From positions 1 through 36,060 of the forward strand of contig NZ_LMDG01000017.1 in NCBI RefSeq assembly GCF_001426265.1: a stretch of DNA of 36,060 nucleotides, in the 5' to 3' direction. This document shows positions 1-7,133 of this stretch, one piece after another. The notes under the pieces are model-generated. The model was not told the origin of the DNA. It was given only the letters and a program-made list of their open reading frames with translations, and searched no databases. This DNA comes from Rhizobium sp. Root1220 (GTDB lineage: Bacteria > Pseudomonadota > Alphaproteobacteria > Rhizobiales > Rhizobiaceae). A program made the translations under genes and the position numbers. Every line of letters starts with the position of its first letter. Position 1 is the first letter of the stretch.

Positions 1-15
1 TCATAAACATCCTCC
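1..15 (-). promoter_or_regulatory. Ribosome binding site and start codon of a gene leaving the left edge
   Basis: On the minus strand a GGAGG Shine-Dalgarno core (11-15) is followed after six bases by ATG at 2-4. Another ATG at 8-10 directly abuts the core and is too close to it. The coding sequence runs off the window after four bases, so nothing can be said about the product. Confidence 0.4.
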
Positions 16-101
16 TATCAGCGTCATCCCCAGAACGATGTCCTCACTGCAGAATCCGCTTCAGATCGCCAAAATACATTCTGCCAAAGTAGTGCTAGAG
101 C

Positions 102-446
102 CTAGAGCCTGATCACGTAGTCCTTGCGAGTCGTTTCAATGACTTCCCAGGTTCCCTTGAAGCCAGGCCTGAGGATCATGCGATCGCCGGCTCGAAGGTG
201 GACGGCATCGGCTCCGTCCTCTGTAACGACGGAATAGCCCGAAACCACACTGAAATACTCCCACTCGTCATAAGCGATGCGCCACTTGCTGGGGGTTGCT
301 TCCCACATGCCGGAATAGAGGCCACCATCGACCTCCTCCAGGTTCCAGGTTCGGAACTGCGGATCGCCGGAAATGATCCTGTCGGCCTCGGGGGCGCCGA
401 ACTCGGGCTCTACGCCGCTGACGTCGAAGATGATCATGTTGGACAT
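102..446 (-). CDS. Small cupin-domain protein (DUF861/EutQ-like)
   Basis: This 114-residue protein looks like a single-domain cupin of the Cupin_3 (DUF861) type. The central part (about residues 45-110) has the pattern of that family: a WRxxYDEWEYF stretch, a VVSGYSVVTEDG turn, then LRAGDRMILRPGFKGTWEV, where the GDxxxxxPGxxGTWEV signature is typical. Members are small cytoplasmic beta-barrels, often without the histidine metal ligands of classical cupins, and their substrates are mostly unknown. The start codon lies two bases after the stop of the upstream LysE-type exporter gene, so the two genes are probably translated from one mRNA. A role linked to the exported compound is possible but is inference. 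The family call is fairly sure; the function is unknown. Confidence 0.8.
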   Translation of the reverse strand: MSNMIIFDVSGVEPEFGAPEADRIISGDPQFRTWNLEEVDGGLYSGMWEATPSKWRIAYDEWEYFSVVSGYSVVTEDGADAVHLRAGDRMILRPGFKGTWEVIETTRKDYVIRL

Positions 447-448
447 AG

Positions 449-1066
449 TTACCGCACCGACGTCAGCAGCTTGAATCCGAAGCCCACGAAGATCGCGCCG
501 GCTGCGACGTCGACGACCTTTCGACCGCGCGTGTACGCCTGGGCAACAGCCGGATTGCGCAGGAATGCCAGAACGAACGTATACCAGAGTGACGACACGA
601 GAACCATGGTCGCAACCGCCGAGGCGCCTTGCAGCCAGGAGTGTTCGGCCGGCAATGTGGCGGCAAAAATGCTGGCCACGAAGACTGCCGATTTGGGGTT
701 TGCGAGATTGGTCGCCAGTCCGGACCAGAAAGCTTGCCTTGGCGTGATCGCCAGCTGCGGCACATCATTTTCGGTACCACCGGCGTTCCCGTAGGTTCGC
801 CACAGGAGCTTCGCGCCCAGCCACAGCAGATACGCGCCACCGGCGATCTTCAGAAAGAGATAAGCGAAGGGCGCGGCTGCAAACAAGGCACTGATACCAA
901 GCCAGCCTGCCACGCCCCAGCACAGCGTACCCAGGACTACGCCGCCGATCACAGCCACCGACGCGCCCCCGGAACCCTGGAGCGCCGTGCGAACAACGAT
1001 GAAGAAGTTGGGGCCTGGCGTTATTGCAGCCACCGCCCAGATAGTGGCAACGGACAAAAGAAACAT
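449..1066 (-). CDS. LysE/RhtB family amino-acid-type exporter
   Basis: This is an inner-membrane protein of the LysE/RhtB translocator family, which exports amino acids or related small metabolites. The family hallmark TPGPN is at residues 16-20 if the ATG at 1066 is used, and hydrophobic segments follow through the 205-residue chain (about 1-20, 40-60, 65-85, 110-130, 145-165, 180-200), which fits the usual length of about 205-210. A GTG at 1096 would add ten residues (MKDIRSKVVF). I prefer 1066 because it places TPGPN where the family normally has it, although neither start has a strong ribosome binding site. The substrate cannot be read from sequence. The small cupin gene follows after two bases and is probably cotranscribed. 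Confidence 0.85.
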   Translation of the reverse strand: MFLLSVATIWAVAAITPGPNFFIVVRTALQGSGGASVAVIGGVVLGTLCWGVAGWLGISALFAAAPFAYLFLKIAGGAYLLWLGAKLLWRTYGNAGGTENDVPQLAITPRQAFWSGLATNLANPKSAVFVASIFAATLPAEHSWLQGASAVATMVLVSSLWYTFVLAFLRNPAVAQAYTRGRKVVDVAAGAIFVGFGFKLLTSVR

Positions 1067-1131
1067 GAATACGACTTTCGATCGGATGTCCTTCACAGCG
1101 AACCATCTCGCTGCTGCTCATTTCCTGGCTC

Positions 1132-1159
1132 CCTGCTTCCTCTCCTCAGAGGAAGCAGG
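1132..1159. repeat. 12-bp perfect inverted repeat (hairpin) upstream of the LysE-type gene
   Basis: Arms CCTGCTTCCTCT (1132-1143) and AGAGGAAGCAGG (1148-1159) are exact reverse complements around a four-base loop. It lies between the end of the sulfhydrylase gene and the start of the LysE-type exporter, both on the minus strand. No U-run follows on either strand, so it is not a textbook intrinsic terminator. It may be a 3' stabilising hairpin, a leader structure or an operator. Confidence 0.7.
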
Positions 1160-1264
1160 CAACCGTTCAGAGGGCGGCGTCACTGCGCCGCGCCACCAGG
1201 CCTTTGGCACGATCGGCGGCCAACCTCGCGCCGGCATCGATACCGGGCGCAAAGCTGCTGCCGA

Positions 1265-2548
1265 TCAAACGTTTGCGAGGGATTGCTCGAGGTCGGCGAT
1301 GATGTCCTTGACGTCCTCGATACCCACCGAGAGACGAACGACATCGGCACCAGCGCCGGCAGCGGTTCTCTGCTCCTCGGTCAGCTGGCGATGCGTGGTC
1401 GAGGCCGGATGAATGACGAGCGAGCGGGTATCGCCGATATTGGCGAGATGAGAAAAGAGCTGCAGCCCTTCGACGAGTGTTTTGCCAGCCTCGTAGCCGC
1501 CCGTGACGCCGAAGGTGAAGACGGAACCTGCCCCCTTTGGCGAATAGCGCTGCTGGAGCGTGTAGTTCGGATCGTCCTCCAGCCCGGCGTAATTCACCCA
1601 CGCGATCTTGCTGTGCGCCTTTAGCCACTTTGCCACCGCGATGGCATTGTCGCTATGGCGCTGCATACGCAGCGGCAGCGTCTCGATGCCGGTCAGGATC
1701 AGGAAGGCGTTGAAAGGCGAGATTGCGGGGCCTAGATCGCGCAGACCGAGGACGCGGCAAGCGATGGCGAAGGCGAAATTGCCGAAGGTAGAATGCAGGA
1801 CGACGCCGTTATACTCGGGTCGTGGACTGGACAGCATCGGGTAGTTGCCGGACTTCGACCAGTCGAAAGTCCCGCCATCGACGATAATGCCTCCCATCGA
1901 ATTGCCATGGCCACCAAGGAATTTCGTCAGCGAGTGCACCACGACGTCGGCGCCATGTTCGATCGGCCGAATCAGGTAAGGGCTTGCCATTGTGTTGTCG
2001 ACGATCAGCGGCAGGCCGTGTTTGTGCGCCACGGCCGCGATCGCGGCGATATCGACAAAGGTCCCGCCGGGGTTTGCCAAGCTCTCGATGAAGATAGCGC
2101 GCGTCTTGCCGTCGATCTGGCTTTCAAAGCTTGCCGGATCGGAAGAATCCGCCCATCGAACCTGCCAACCGAAGTTATCAAAGGCGTGGCCGAACTGGTT
2201 GATCGAGCCGCCATACAGACGCTTGGCGGCCACGAAGTTCTCACCGGGACGCAGCAGTGTGTGAAAGACGACCATCTGCGCTGCGTGACCGGAAGCGACC
2301 GCCAGGGCAGCCGTGCCGCCCTCGAGTGCGGCAACGCGCTCTTCAAGCACAGCCTGGGTGGGGTTCATGATGCGCGTGTAAATATTGCCAAACTGCTGCA
2401 GGCCGAAGAGTGCTGCAGCATGATCGGCATCGTTGAAGACGTATGCCGTCGTCTGATAGATCGGCGTTGCGCGTGCGCCCGTCGCAGGATCTGGCTGCGC
2501 CCCTGCGTGAACTGCCAACGTATTGAAACCCGGATCGTTCTTGGCCAT
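1265..2548 (-). CDS. metY: O-acetylhomoserine sulfhydrylase (Cys/Met metabolism PLP enzyme)
   Basis: A 427-residue pyridoxal-phosphate enzyme of the Cys/Met metabolism family. It would make homocysteine from O-acetylhomoserine and sulfide in the cytoplasm, the direct sulfhydrylation route of methionine synthesis. Visible landmarks are the N-terminal FNTLAVHAG and [10 protein letters not shown], the YTRIMNPT phosphate-binding stretch, AVASGHAAQ near residue 85, DNTMASPYL near 184-192, and the PLP lysine K209 within [11 protein letters not shown]. The C-terminal [18 protein letters not shown] is characteristic. The length of about 430 and the [10 protein letters not shown] motif favour MetY over MetZ or cystathionine gamma-synthase (about 390), but the acyl group used is inferred. 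A GGGAGGG site at 2553-2559 supports the ATG at 2548. A promoter-like sequence lies just upstream, so the gene is probably transcribed alone. Confidence 0.9.
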   Translation of the reverse strand: MAKNDPGFNTLAVHAGAQPDPATGARATPIYQTTAYVFNDADHAAALFGLQQFGNIYTRIMNPTQAVLEERVAALEGGTAALAVASGHAAQMVVFHTLLRPGENFVAAKRLYGGSINQFGHAFDNFGWQVRWADSSDPASFESQIDGKTRAIFIESLANPGGTFVDIAAIAAVAHKHGLPLIVDNTMASPYLIRPIEHGADVVVHSLTKFLGGHGNSMGGIIVDGGTFDWSKSGNYPMLSSPRPEYNGVVLHSTFGNFAFAIACRVLGLRDLGPAISPFNAFLILTGIETLPLRMQRHSDNAIAVAKWLKAHSKIAWVNYAGLEDDPNYTLQQRYSPKGAGSVFTFGVTGGYEAGKTLVEGLQLFSHLANIGDTRSLVIHPASTTHRQLTEEQRTAAGAGADVVRLSVGIEDVKDIIADLEQSLANV

Positions 2549-2583
2549 GAAACCCTCCCACTTTGTTCGACCGAATGGCGCGG

Positions 2584-2611
2584 AGCATAGCCGACGCGAG
2601 CGAAAAGTTAA
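2584..2611 (-). promoter_or_regulatory. Candidate sigma70-type promoter of metY
   Basis: On the minus strand TTAACT (2606-2611) and TATGCT (2584-2589) are separated by 16 bases, resembling -35 and -10 elements. Transcription would begin near 2577, about 30 bases before the start codon. I saw no SAM-II-like riboswitch in this short leader. Confidence 0.35.
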
Positions 2612-2657
2612 TCGCGTTCCGTTTCAACCCAGGCAGGTTATTTGAAAAATCCATCCG

Positions 2658-3086
2658 TCAGACGAAAAGCCGCGCGTATTCGATTGCAGGGCAGCGATCC
2701 ATCACGACCTTGAGGCCGGCGGCTTCGGCACGTGCAGCCGCCGCATCGTCGCGCACGCCGAGTTGCGCCCAGATGACGCTTGGTCGTGGATTTAAGGCAA
2801 GCGCCTCGTCGACCACGCTCGACAAATATTCGGATGCGCGAAAGACATCGACCATATCCACGGGCACCGGAATGTCTGCCATCCGGGCATAGACCAATTG
2901 CCCCTGAATCTCTTTTCCCGCCTGGCCGGGATTGACGGGAATAACGTTGTAGTCGCGAGCCAGGAGATACCCCATCACCCCGTTGCTCGGACGGGCCGGG
3001 TTTGGCGAGGCGCCGGTCAAAGCGATTGTCTCCACCGAGTTCAGAATGCCGAGAATGTAGTTGTCGCTATAGTGATCGTGATTCAT
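2658..3086 (-). CDS. CoA-binding domain protein (YccU-like)
   Basis: A 142-residue protein that appears to be one Rossmann-like CoA_binding_2 domain, the family of E. coli YccU. Visible are the first strand and glycine turn in TIALTGASPNPARPSNGVMGYLL (shown by the GAS and RPS residues), the second strand YNVIPVNPG, a DMVDVFR stretch, and VIWAQLGV before the C-terminal MDRCPAIEY. The fold binds CoA or a related nucleotide; the physiological role is unknown. The ATG at 3086 is preferred to an in-frame codon at 3107 because GGAGGG sits seven bases before it. The gene stands alone, 109 bases upstream of metY on the same strand. Confidence 0.85.
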   Translation of the reverse strand: MNHDHYSDNYILGILNSVETIALTGASPNPARPSNGVMGYLLARDYNVIPVNPGQAGKEIQGQLVYARMADIPVPVDMVDVFRASEYLSSVVDEALALNPRPSVIWAQLGVRDDAAAARAEAAGLKVVMDRCPAIEYARLFV

Positions 3087-3683
3087 TGAAGAGCCCTCCG
3101 AAAGCAATTGTCCTTGTTCACAGTCAGTGAAACCAGCCGATGGGTGGCTACCGCGTATATAGGTACCGGTATGCCGAAGGAGGATGCTCTCCCCCGCCTG
3201 AACTAATTCGACCTGCCTTCACCTTTGCTGTCACCGTCTCAACAACCTTGAAGGGAAGTTCCCGATTCCGCTTAACTCACCATAGCACTGCGGCGGTCTT
3301 GGCTGCCGCTTTGCCCTTGGCCAGAGATACAACCGCGCCCTAATCAGGTTTGTTGGCACACCACATGATTTTGTGACAGCTTTGTCACAACCGAAGGAAT
3401 TCACGGCGGCAACACGTGCATGGTTCTATGTATATACTGTATATGTTCACTTCTGTTCATGCGAGTTTTAGCATCATCTTATAGTTGAATTGAGAAATCA
3501 TGCCAGATACTTCTGGTGTACGTGCCTCTTTCTCGCCAATATCGACGGCATCCTGAGGTTGCGGCAGCATTCGACACGCACTGAAACGGGTTTCATTTGA
3601 TTTCGTGAACCCGATTGCTTTTTGAGGGCAGCGGCGTCACAAGCATCTCACCCTTGCGTTGTCACACCAGCCGGTAGTCTCCC
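3087..3683. other. 597-base intergenic region without a supported gene
   Basis: Divergent space between the CoA-binding gene and the DMT transporter. It contains an 8-bp inverted repeat (3371-3390, listed separately), a small AT-rich dyad ATATAC/GTATAT (3432-3444) and a weak CGGGTT/AACCCG stem (3587-3613) with a short T-run afterwards. The open frame 3140-3343 lacks a ribosome binding site and any recognisable composition. A small RNA or regulatory region is possible but not shown. Confidence 0.5.
3371..3390. repeat. 8-bp inverted repeat, operator-like
   Basis: TTGTGACA (3371-3378) and TGTCACAA (3383-3390) are exact reverse complements around GCTT. The half-site TGTGA resembles the CRP/FNR family core, but the spacing between TGTGA and TCACA is eight rather than six bases, so a canonical CRP site is not supported. 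It lies about 290 bases before the DMT transporter start and about 285 before the CoA-binding gene. Confidence 0.45.
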
Positions 3684-4520
3684 TTGCCCTTCGACATCAT
3701 CCTGCTCGTTCTGTTCGGTGCCCTGCTGCACGCAACGTGGAACGCCATGATCAAGGCGGGCACGGACAAATCGCTGGATGCCAGTTTGATCTCGGCAGGC
3801 GGCGCGGTTACAGCGCTGCCGTTCCTGGCGCTCCTGCCGCTGCCTGCACCGACGGCCTGGCCCTTCATCGGCGCTTCGGCCATCTTGCAGTTCGTGTATT
3901 TCCAGCTTGTCGCCGGTGCCTACCGCGCGGGCGATATCGGCCTCGTCTATCCACTGATGCGCGGTTGCGCGCCGCTTTTGATCGCAGCAACGAGTGGTTT
4001 TATCCTGAATGAAACACTTTCGACCGGCGCCTTGGTCGGCACGATGACCATCTGTACCGGCATCCTCACTCTTGCCTTCGAGGCGAGAAAGGGGAACGGC
4101 CACGCCATCATGCTGGCACTCGCGAATGCCTGTGTCATCGCCACCTATACGTACGTCGACGGCATCGGTGCGCGGACTTCCGGTAATGCCATTTCCTATA
4201 CGCTCTGGATGTCGCTATTGCCGCCGGTGCTTCTGTTCACCTGGGCGATCTCACGACGCGGCCTTTTTGCCGTGGCCGTCCACGTTCGCTACAACTGGTG
4301 GCGTGGCCTGATCGGTGGCGCGGGTTCGATTGCTTCCTATGGCCTGGCACTCTGGGCGATGACCAAGGCGCCCGTTGCGACAGTGGCTGCGCTTCGCGAA
4401 ACCTCGATCCTGTTCGCGCTGATCATTTCCGTTGTGGTCCTGAAGGAGAAAGCCAGCCCCTGGCGCTATCTCGCCGGCGTCATCATTGCGCTCGGCGGCC
4501 TGATCCTGAAACTGGGCTGA
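3684..4520 (+). CDS. DMT superfamily (EamA) membrane transporter
   Basis: A 278-residue inner-membrane protein with about ten hydrophobic helices in two EamA-type halves (about residues 1-130 and 140-278). The first half has LLHATWNAMIKAG and a YRAGDIGLVYPLMRGCAPLL stretch; the second half has the matching ATVAALRETSILFALIISVVVLKEK, the conserved helix and ExE/K pattern of drug/metabolite transporters. The substrate is unknown. The only in-frame start near the N-terminus is a TTG at 3684, because a TAG lies at 3675-3677, and no good ribosome binding site precedes it, so expression may be low or leaderless. Its stop codon touches the stop of the convergent crotonase gene with no bases between. 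Confidence 0.85.
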   Translation: MPFDIILLVLFGALLHATWNAMIKAGTDKSLDASLISAGGAVTALPFLALLPLPAPTAWPFIGASAILQFVYFQLVAGAYRAGDIGLVYPLMRGCAPLLIAATSGFILNETLSTGALVGTMTICTGILTLAFEARKGNGHAIMLALANACVIATYTYVDGIGARTSGNAISYTLWMSLLPPVLLFTWAISRRGLFAVAVHVRYNWWRGLIGGAGSIASYGLALWAMTKAPVATVAALRETSILFALIISVVVLKEKASPWRYLAGVIIALGGLILKLG

Positions 4521-5354
4521 CTACTCCCCTGTCCATTCCGGCATTCTTTTTTCGAGGAAGGCGCCGATGCCCTCTTCCGCGTCTGCGGTCAGCATGTTCT
4601 CAACCATTACCTGAGCAGCGTAGCCATAGGCTTCTTCCACTGGCATTTCGAGCTGGCGGTAGAACGCCTGCTTGCCGATGCTCAACGTCAGTGGTGACTT
4701 GCTGGCGATAATGGACGCGTATTTGTTGACGACCTGCATCAGGTACTGCTTCGGCACGATCCGGTTGACCAGCCCGAAGTCCTTTGCGGTCGACGCATCG
4801 ATCGTCTCGCCGGTGAGCAACATTTCCATCGCCTGCTTGCGATGAGCAGCCCGGGACACGGCGACCATCGGCGTCGAGCAAAACAGCCCGATATTGACAC
4901 CCGGCGTACAGAACGTGGCCGTGTCGGTGCAGATTGCGAGATCGCACGAGGCGACAAGCTGGCAACCGGCGGCCGTCGCCAGTCCGTCGATTTCGGCAAT
5001 AACCGGTTTCGGCAGGCGCGTGATCTCCAGCATCAGATCGGCGGCGAGCGCAAATGTCTCCTCGAAGAACGCCACGCCACCGTCCGCATCGGCCCGATGC
5101 GCCGTCAGTTCTTTGAGATCATGGCCGGCCGAGAAAACACTCCCGGTCGACGCGATGATCACCACACGAACATTCTCGTCCTCATCCGCCTTGTGAAGCT
5201 CGCCCATCAGTGTTTCCAGCATGGCGATCGACAGAACATTGGCGGGAGGATTGTTGAGTGTCAGCCTCAAGACGCCGTCGGAAAGTTGGCGCAAGACCAG
5301 GGCGCCATCGTGGGCTTTGCTCGGGTCGGGGCGAAAGGATACGACTTCGGCCAT
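4521..5354 (-). CDS. ECHDC3-like crotonase (enoyl-CoA hydratase family)
   Basis: A 277-residue crotonase-fold protein. The oxyanion-hole region SAGHDLKEL (75-83) and the second one near AAGCQLVASCDLAIC (128-142) are clear. Where enoyl-CoA hydratase has its two catalytic glutamates, this protein has Q132 (GCQL instead of GCEL) and G152 (TPGVNIG instead of QPE). The AAGCQLVASCD and TPGVNIGLFCSTP motifs are those of the ECHDC3 group, whose reaction is not settled, so hydratase activity should not be assumed. It probably acts on an acyl-CoA in the cytoplasm. AGGGAG eight bases before the ATG supports the start. A PaaI-type thioesterase is divergently transcribed 73 bases away, which suggests shared acyl-CoA metabolism. 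Confidence 0.85.
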   Translation of the reverse strand: MAEVVSFRPDPSKAHDGALVLRQLSDGVLRLTLNNPPANVLSIAMLETLMGELHKADEDENVRVVIIASTGSVFSAGHDLKELTAHRADADGGVAFFEETFALAADLMLEITRLPKPVIAEIDGLATAAGCQLVASCDLAICTDTATFCTPGVNIGLFCSTPMVAVSRAAHRKQAMEMLLTGETIDASTAKDFGLVNRIVPKQYLMQVVNKYASIIASKSPLTLSIGKQAFYRQLEMPVEEAYGYAAQVMVENMLTADAEEGIGAFLEKRMPEWTGE

Positions 5355-5427
5355 GGTCTAACTCCCTGCATGTCAGTTTCGTGCTAACTGTTCTGCCACA
5401 AGCGATCAGCAATTTCGAGGAGAAGCG

Positions 5428-5853
5428 ATGCAGCCGGTCATGACGATCGACGAGGTCCACCGGTTTTTGGAAACGGATTTTCCGCAGATCCACACCGATG
5501 GACGTGTTTTCACCGTCACCGAGATCGCGCCCGGCCGGGCCTCGATGCGGCTCGATCCATCCAAGCGGCATCTGAGGCCAGGCGGCACGGTCTCCGGCCC
5601 TGCCCTTTTCGCGCTGGCGGACGTCACTGCATACGTTGCGGTCCTGGCTCACATCGGGCCGGTGGCACTGGCCGTCACCACCAACCTGAACATCAATTTC
5701 CTGCGCCTGCCGAAACCTCGATCGACGACCTGCGCCTGCACGATCCTGAAGCTCGGCAAACGCCTTGCGGTCATAGAAGCCGCGATTTTTCAGGAGGATC
5801 GGAGCGAGTTGGTCGCTCACGCAACGGCCACATACTCGATTCCGCCGCGTTAA
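5428..5853 (+). CDS. PaaI-family hotdog thioesterase
   Basis: A 141-residue single hotdog domain of the PaaI/YdiI thioesterase type, expected to hydrolyse acyl-CoA thioesters in the cytoplasm. The core stretch RPGGTVSGPALFALADVTAYVA (about 50-71) carries the family helix with GGxxSGPxLFALAD. VTTNLNINFLRLP (about 88-100) is the following strand with the typical N-x-NFLRP pattern. GAGGAG just before the ATG is a good ribosome binding site. The neighbouring divergent crotonase suggests a CoA-ester substrate, not identified. The stop codon lies inside the left arm of a 17-bp inverted repeat. Confidence 0.85.
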   Translation: MQPVMTIDEVHRFLETDFPQIHTDGRVFTVTEIAPGRASMRLDPSKRHLRPGGTVSGPALFALADVTAYVAVLAHIGPVALAVTTNLNINFLRLPKPRSTTCACTILKLGKRLAVIEAAIFQEDRSELVAHATATYSIPPR

Positions 5854-5885
5854 ATATGTGGTATCTGCATACCACATATTTAACG
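5848..5885. repeat. 17-bp perfect inverted repeat over the thioesterase stop codon
   Basis: CGTTAAATATGTGGTAT (5848-5864) and ATACCACATATTTAACG (5869-5885) match exactly around the loop CTGC. The TAA stop of the thioesterase gene (5851-5853) is in the left arm. The stem is AT-rich and no immediate U-run follows, although T-rich sequence begins at about 5889. It may act as a terminator, an mRNA-end hairpin, or an operator (the TGGTAT/ATACCA core recalls GntR-type sites). Confidence 0.85.
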
Positions 5886-5931
5886 TATTGATTTTATTCA
5901 ATTGTTTTTCGTGTCGCCGCCTGACGCAATA

Positions 5932-5960
5932 TTGACCCAACAGGCTGCAGGCCCTATACA
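5932..5960 (+). promoter_or_regulatory. Promoter of rplM-rpsI
   Basis: TTGACC (5932-5937) and TATACA (5955-5960) are 17 bases apart, a good match to the alphaproteobacterial housekeeping consensus. Transcription would start near 5967, giving a leader of about 114 bases before rplM. Confidence 0.65.
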
Positions 5961-5971
5961 CACGGCAGAAC

Positions 5972-5998
5972 GCAGCCTTTCCCGGCTGCTTTCTTTTT
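5972..5998 (+). terminator. Terminator-like hairpin in the rplM leader (possible attenuator)
   Basis: GCAGCC (5972-5977) pairs with GGCTGC (5984-5989) around TTTCCC, followed by TTTCTTTTT (5990-5998). If the promoter above is right, it sits almost at the 5' end of the transcript. It could instead stop transcripts arriving from the thioesterase gene. Two GCC-TTCG-GGC mini-hairpins follow at about 6004 and 6051. Confidence 0.5.
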
Positions 5999-6080
5999 GG
6001 TGCGCCTTCGGGCTCCCAATTCAAGCAACAAGAAACGCCCTTTCGCCTTCGGGCCAAGGGACCCAAAGAGAGTAACTACT

Positions 6081-6545
6081 ATGGCAACCTTCTCCCAGAA
6101 GCCTGCAGAGGTGGAGAAGAAGTGGATCATCATCGACGCCGAAGGGCTTGTCGTTGGTCGTCTCGCTTCTGTTATCGCTATGCGTCTGCGTGGCAAGCAC
6201 AAGGCAACCTTTACGCCTCACGTTGACGACGGCGACAATGTCATCGTCATCAATGCCGACAAGGTCGTATTCACCGGCAAGAAGTACTCCGACAAGGTTT
6301 ACTACTGGCACACCGGTTTTGCCGGCGGCATCAAGGAACGTACTGCTCGCCAGATCATCGAAGGCCGCTTCCCGGAGCGTGTTCTCGAAAAGGCTGTTGA
6401 GCGCATGGTTCCGCGTGGCCCGCTCGGTCGCCGCCAGATGAAGAACCTTCGTGTTTACACGGGTTCCAACCATCCTCATGAAGCACAGCAGCCTGTCGCT
6501 CTCGACGTCGCCAAGCTGAACAAAAAGAACGTAAGGAGCGCCTAA
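6081..6545 (+). CDS. rplM: 50S ribosomal protein L13
   Basis: A 154-residue L13, an early-assembling protein of the large subunit that binds 23S rRNA. Diagnostic stretches are [17 protein letters not shown] near the N-terminus, [17 protein letters not shown], the KYYxHTGFxGG-type segment [13 protein letters not shown], and [28 protein letters not shown] near the C-terminus. An in-frame upstream extension to 5997 exists, but the ATG at 6081 gives the family N-terminus and usual length. The only sequence resembling a ribosome binding site is AGAG about ten bases upstream. It is followed two bases later by rpsI; this pair forms an operon in most bacteria. Confidence 0.97.
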   Translation: MATFSQKPAEVEKKWIIIDAEGLVVGRLASVIAMRLRGKHKATFTPHVDDGDNVIVINADKVVFTGKKYSDKVYYWHTGFAGGIKERTARQIIEGRFPERVLEKAVERMVPRGPLGRRQMKNLRVYTGSNHPHEAQQPVALDVAKLNKKNVRSA

Positions 6546-6547
6546 GA

Positions 6548-7015
6548 ATGGCTGACCTCTCCTCCCTGAAGGATCTCGGCACGTCCGAAGCAGCTGCTGC
6601 TCCGGTTCACGTCCGTAAGGTCGACTCGCTTGGCCGTTCCTACGCGACCGGCAAGCGCAAGAACGCTGTTGCCCGCGTATGGGTCAAGCCGGGCTCCGGC
6701 AAGATCATCGTCAACGGCAAGGAAATGGCGGAATACTTCGCACGTCCGGTTCTGCAGATGATCCTGCGTCAGCCGATCGTCGCTGCTGCCCGTGACGGCC
6801 AGTTCGACATCATCGCAACTGTTGCCGGCGGCGGTCTTTCTGGCCAGGCTGGTGCCGTTCGTCACGGCGTTTCCAAGGCACTCACCTACTTCGAGCCGGG
6901 CCTGCGCCCAGTCCTGAAGAAGGGTGGCTTCCTGACGCGCGACAGCCGCGTTGTCGAGCGTAAGAAGTACGGCAGAGCCAAGGCCCGCCGTTCGTTCCAG
7001 TTCTCCAAGCGTTAA
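6548..7015 (+). CDS. rpsI: 30S ribosomal protein S9
   Basis: A 155-residue S9, a small-subunit head protein whose C-terminal tail reaches the P-site tRNA. The S9 domain occupies about residues 32-155: [20 protein letters not shown], the central [19 protein letters not shown], and the basic end [24 protein letters not shown], whose terminal SKR matches the tRNA-contacting tail. About 27 acidic and neutral N-terminal residues precede the domain, as in other rhizobial S9 proteins. It starts two bases after the rplM stop and is followed by a strong terminator. Confidence 0.97.
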   Translation: MADLSSLKDLGTSEAAAAPVHVRKVDSLGRSYATGKRKNAVARVWVKPGSGKIIVNGKEMAEYFARPVLQMILRQPIVAAARDGQFDIIATVAGGGLSGQAGAVRHGVSKALTYFEPGLRPVLKKGGFLTRDSRVVERKKYGRAKARRSFQFSKR

Positions 7016-7038
7016 TCGCTTCGGACTACGGACTTTGG

Positions 7039-7071
7039 AAAGGCCGGGCATTTGCTCGGCCTTTTCTTTTT
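7039..7071 (+). terminator. Intrinsic terminator after rpsI
   Basis: AAAGGCCGGGC (7039-7049) pairs with GCTCGGCCTTT (7054-7064) around ATTT, giving 11 pairs with one G-U pair, followed by a T-rich run through 7071. It ends the rplM-rpsI transcript before speB. Confidence 0.9.
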
Positions 7072-7133
7072 GGGCATTGTTGCAATCGGCAGGCGGCCGA
7101 TACCTCTTCATGAGGTGCGAGAAGGAGCTTATC

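Noticed and set aside
95..108. Tandem copy of CTAGAGC at the cupin stop codon
   Set aside because: Two copies of a 7-mer are too short to interpret.
1167..1264. Extension of a frame past the metY stop
   Set aside because: It continues an off-frame shadow of metY and has no start or motif of its own.
2549..2657. SAM-II riboswitch before metY
   Set aside because: The leader after the proposed promoter is only about 30 bases and shows none of the conserved SAM-II blocks.
3140..3343. 67-codon frame in the large intergenic region
   Set aside because: No ribosome binding site, low-complexity sequence and no recognisable motif.
3371..3390. Canonical CRP binding site
   Set aside because: The half-sites look right, but the distance between TGTGA and TCACA is eight bases instead of six.
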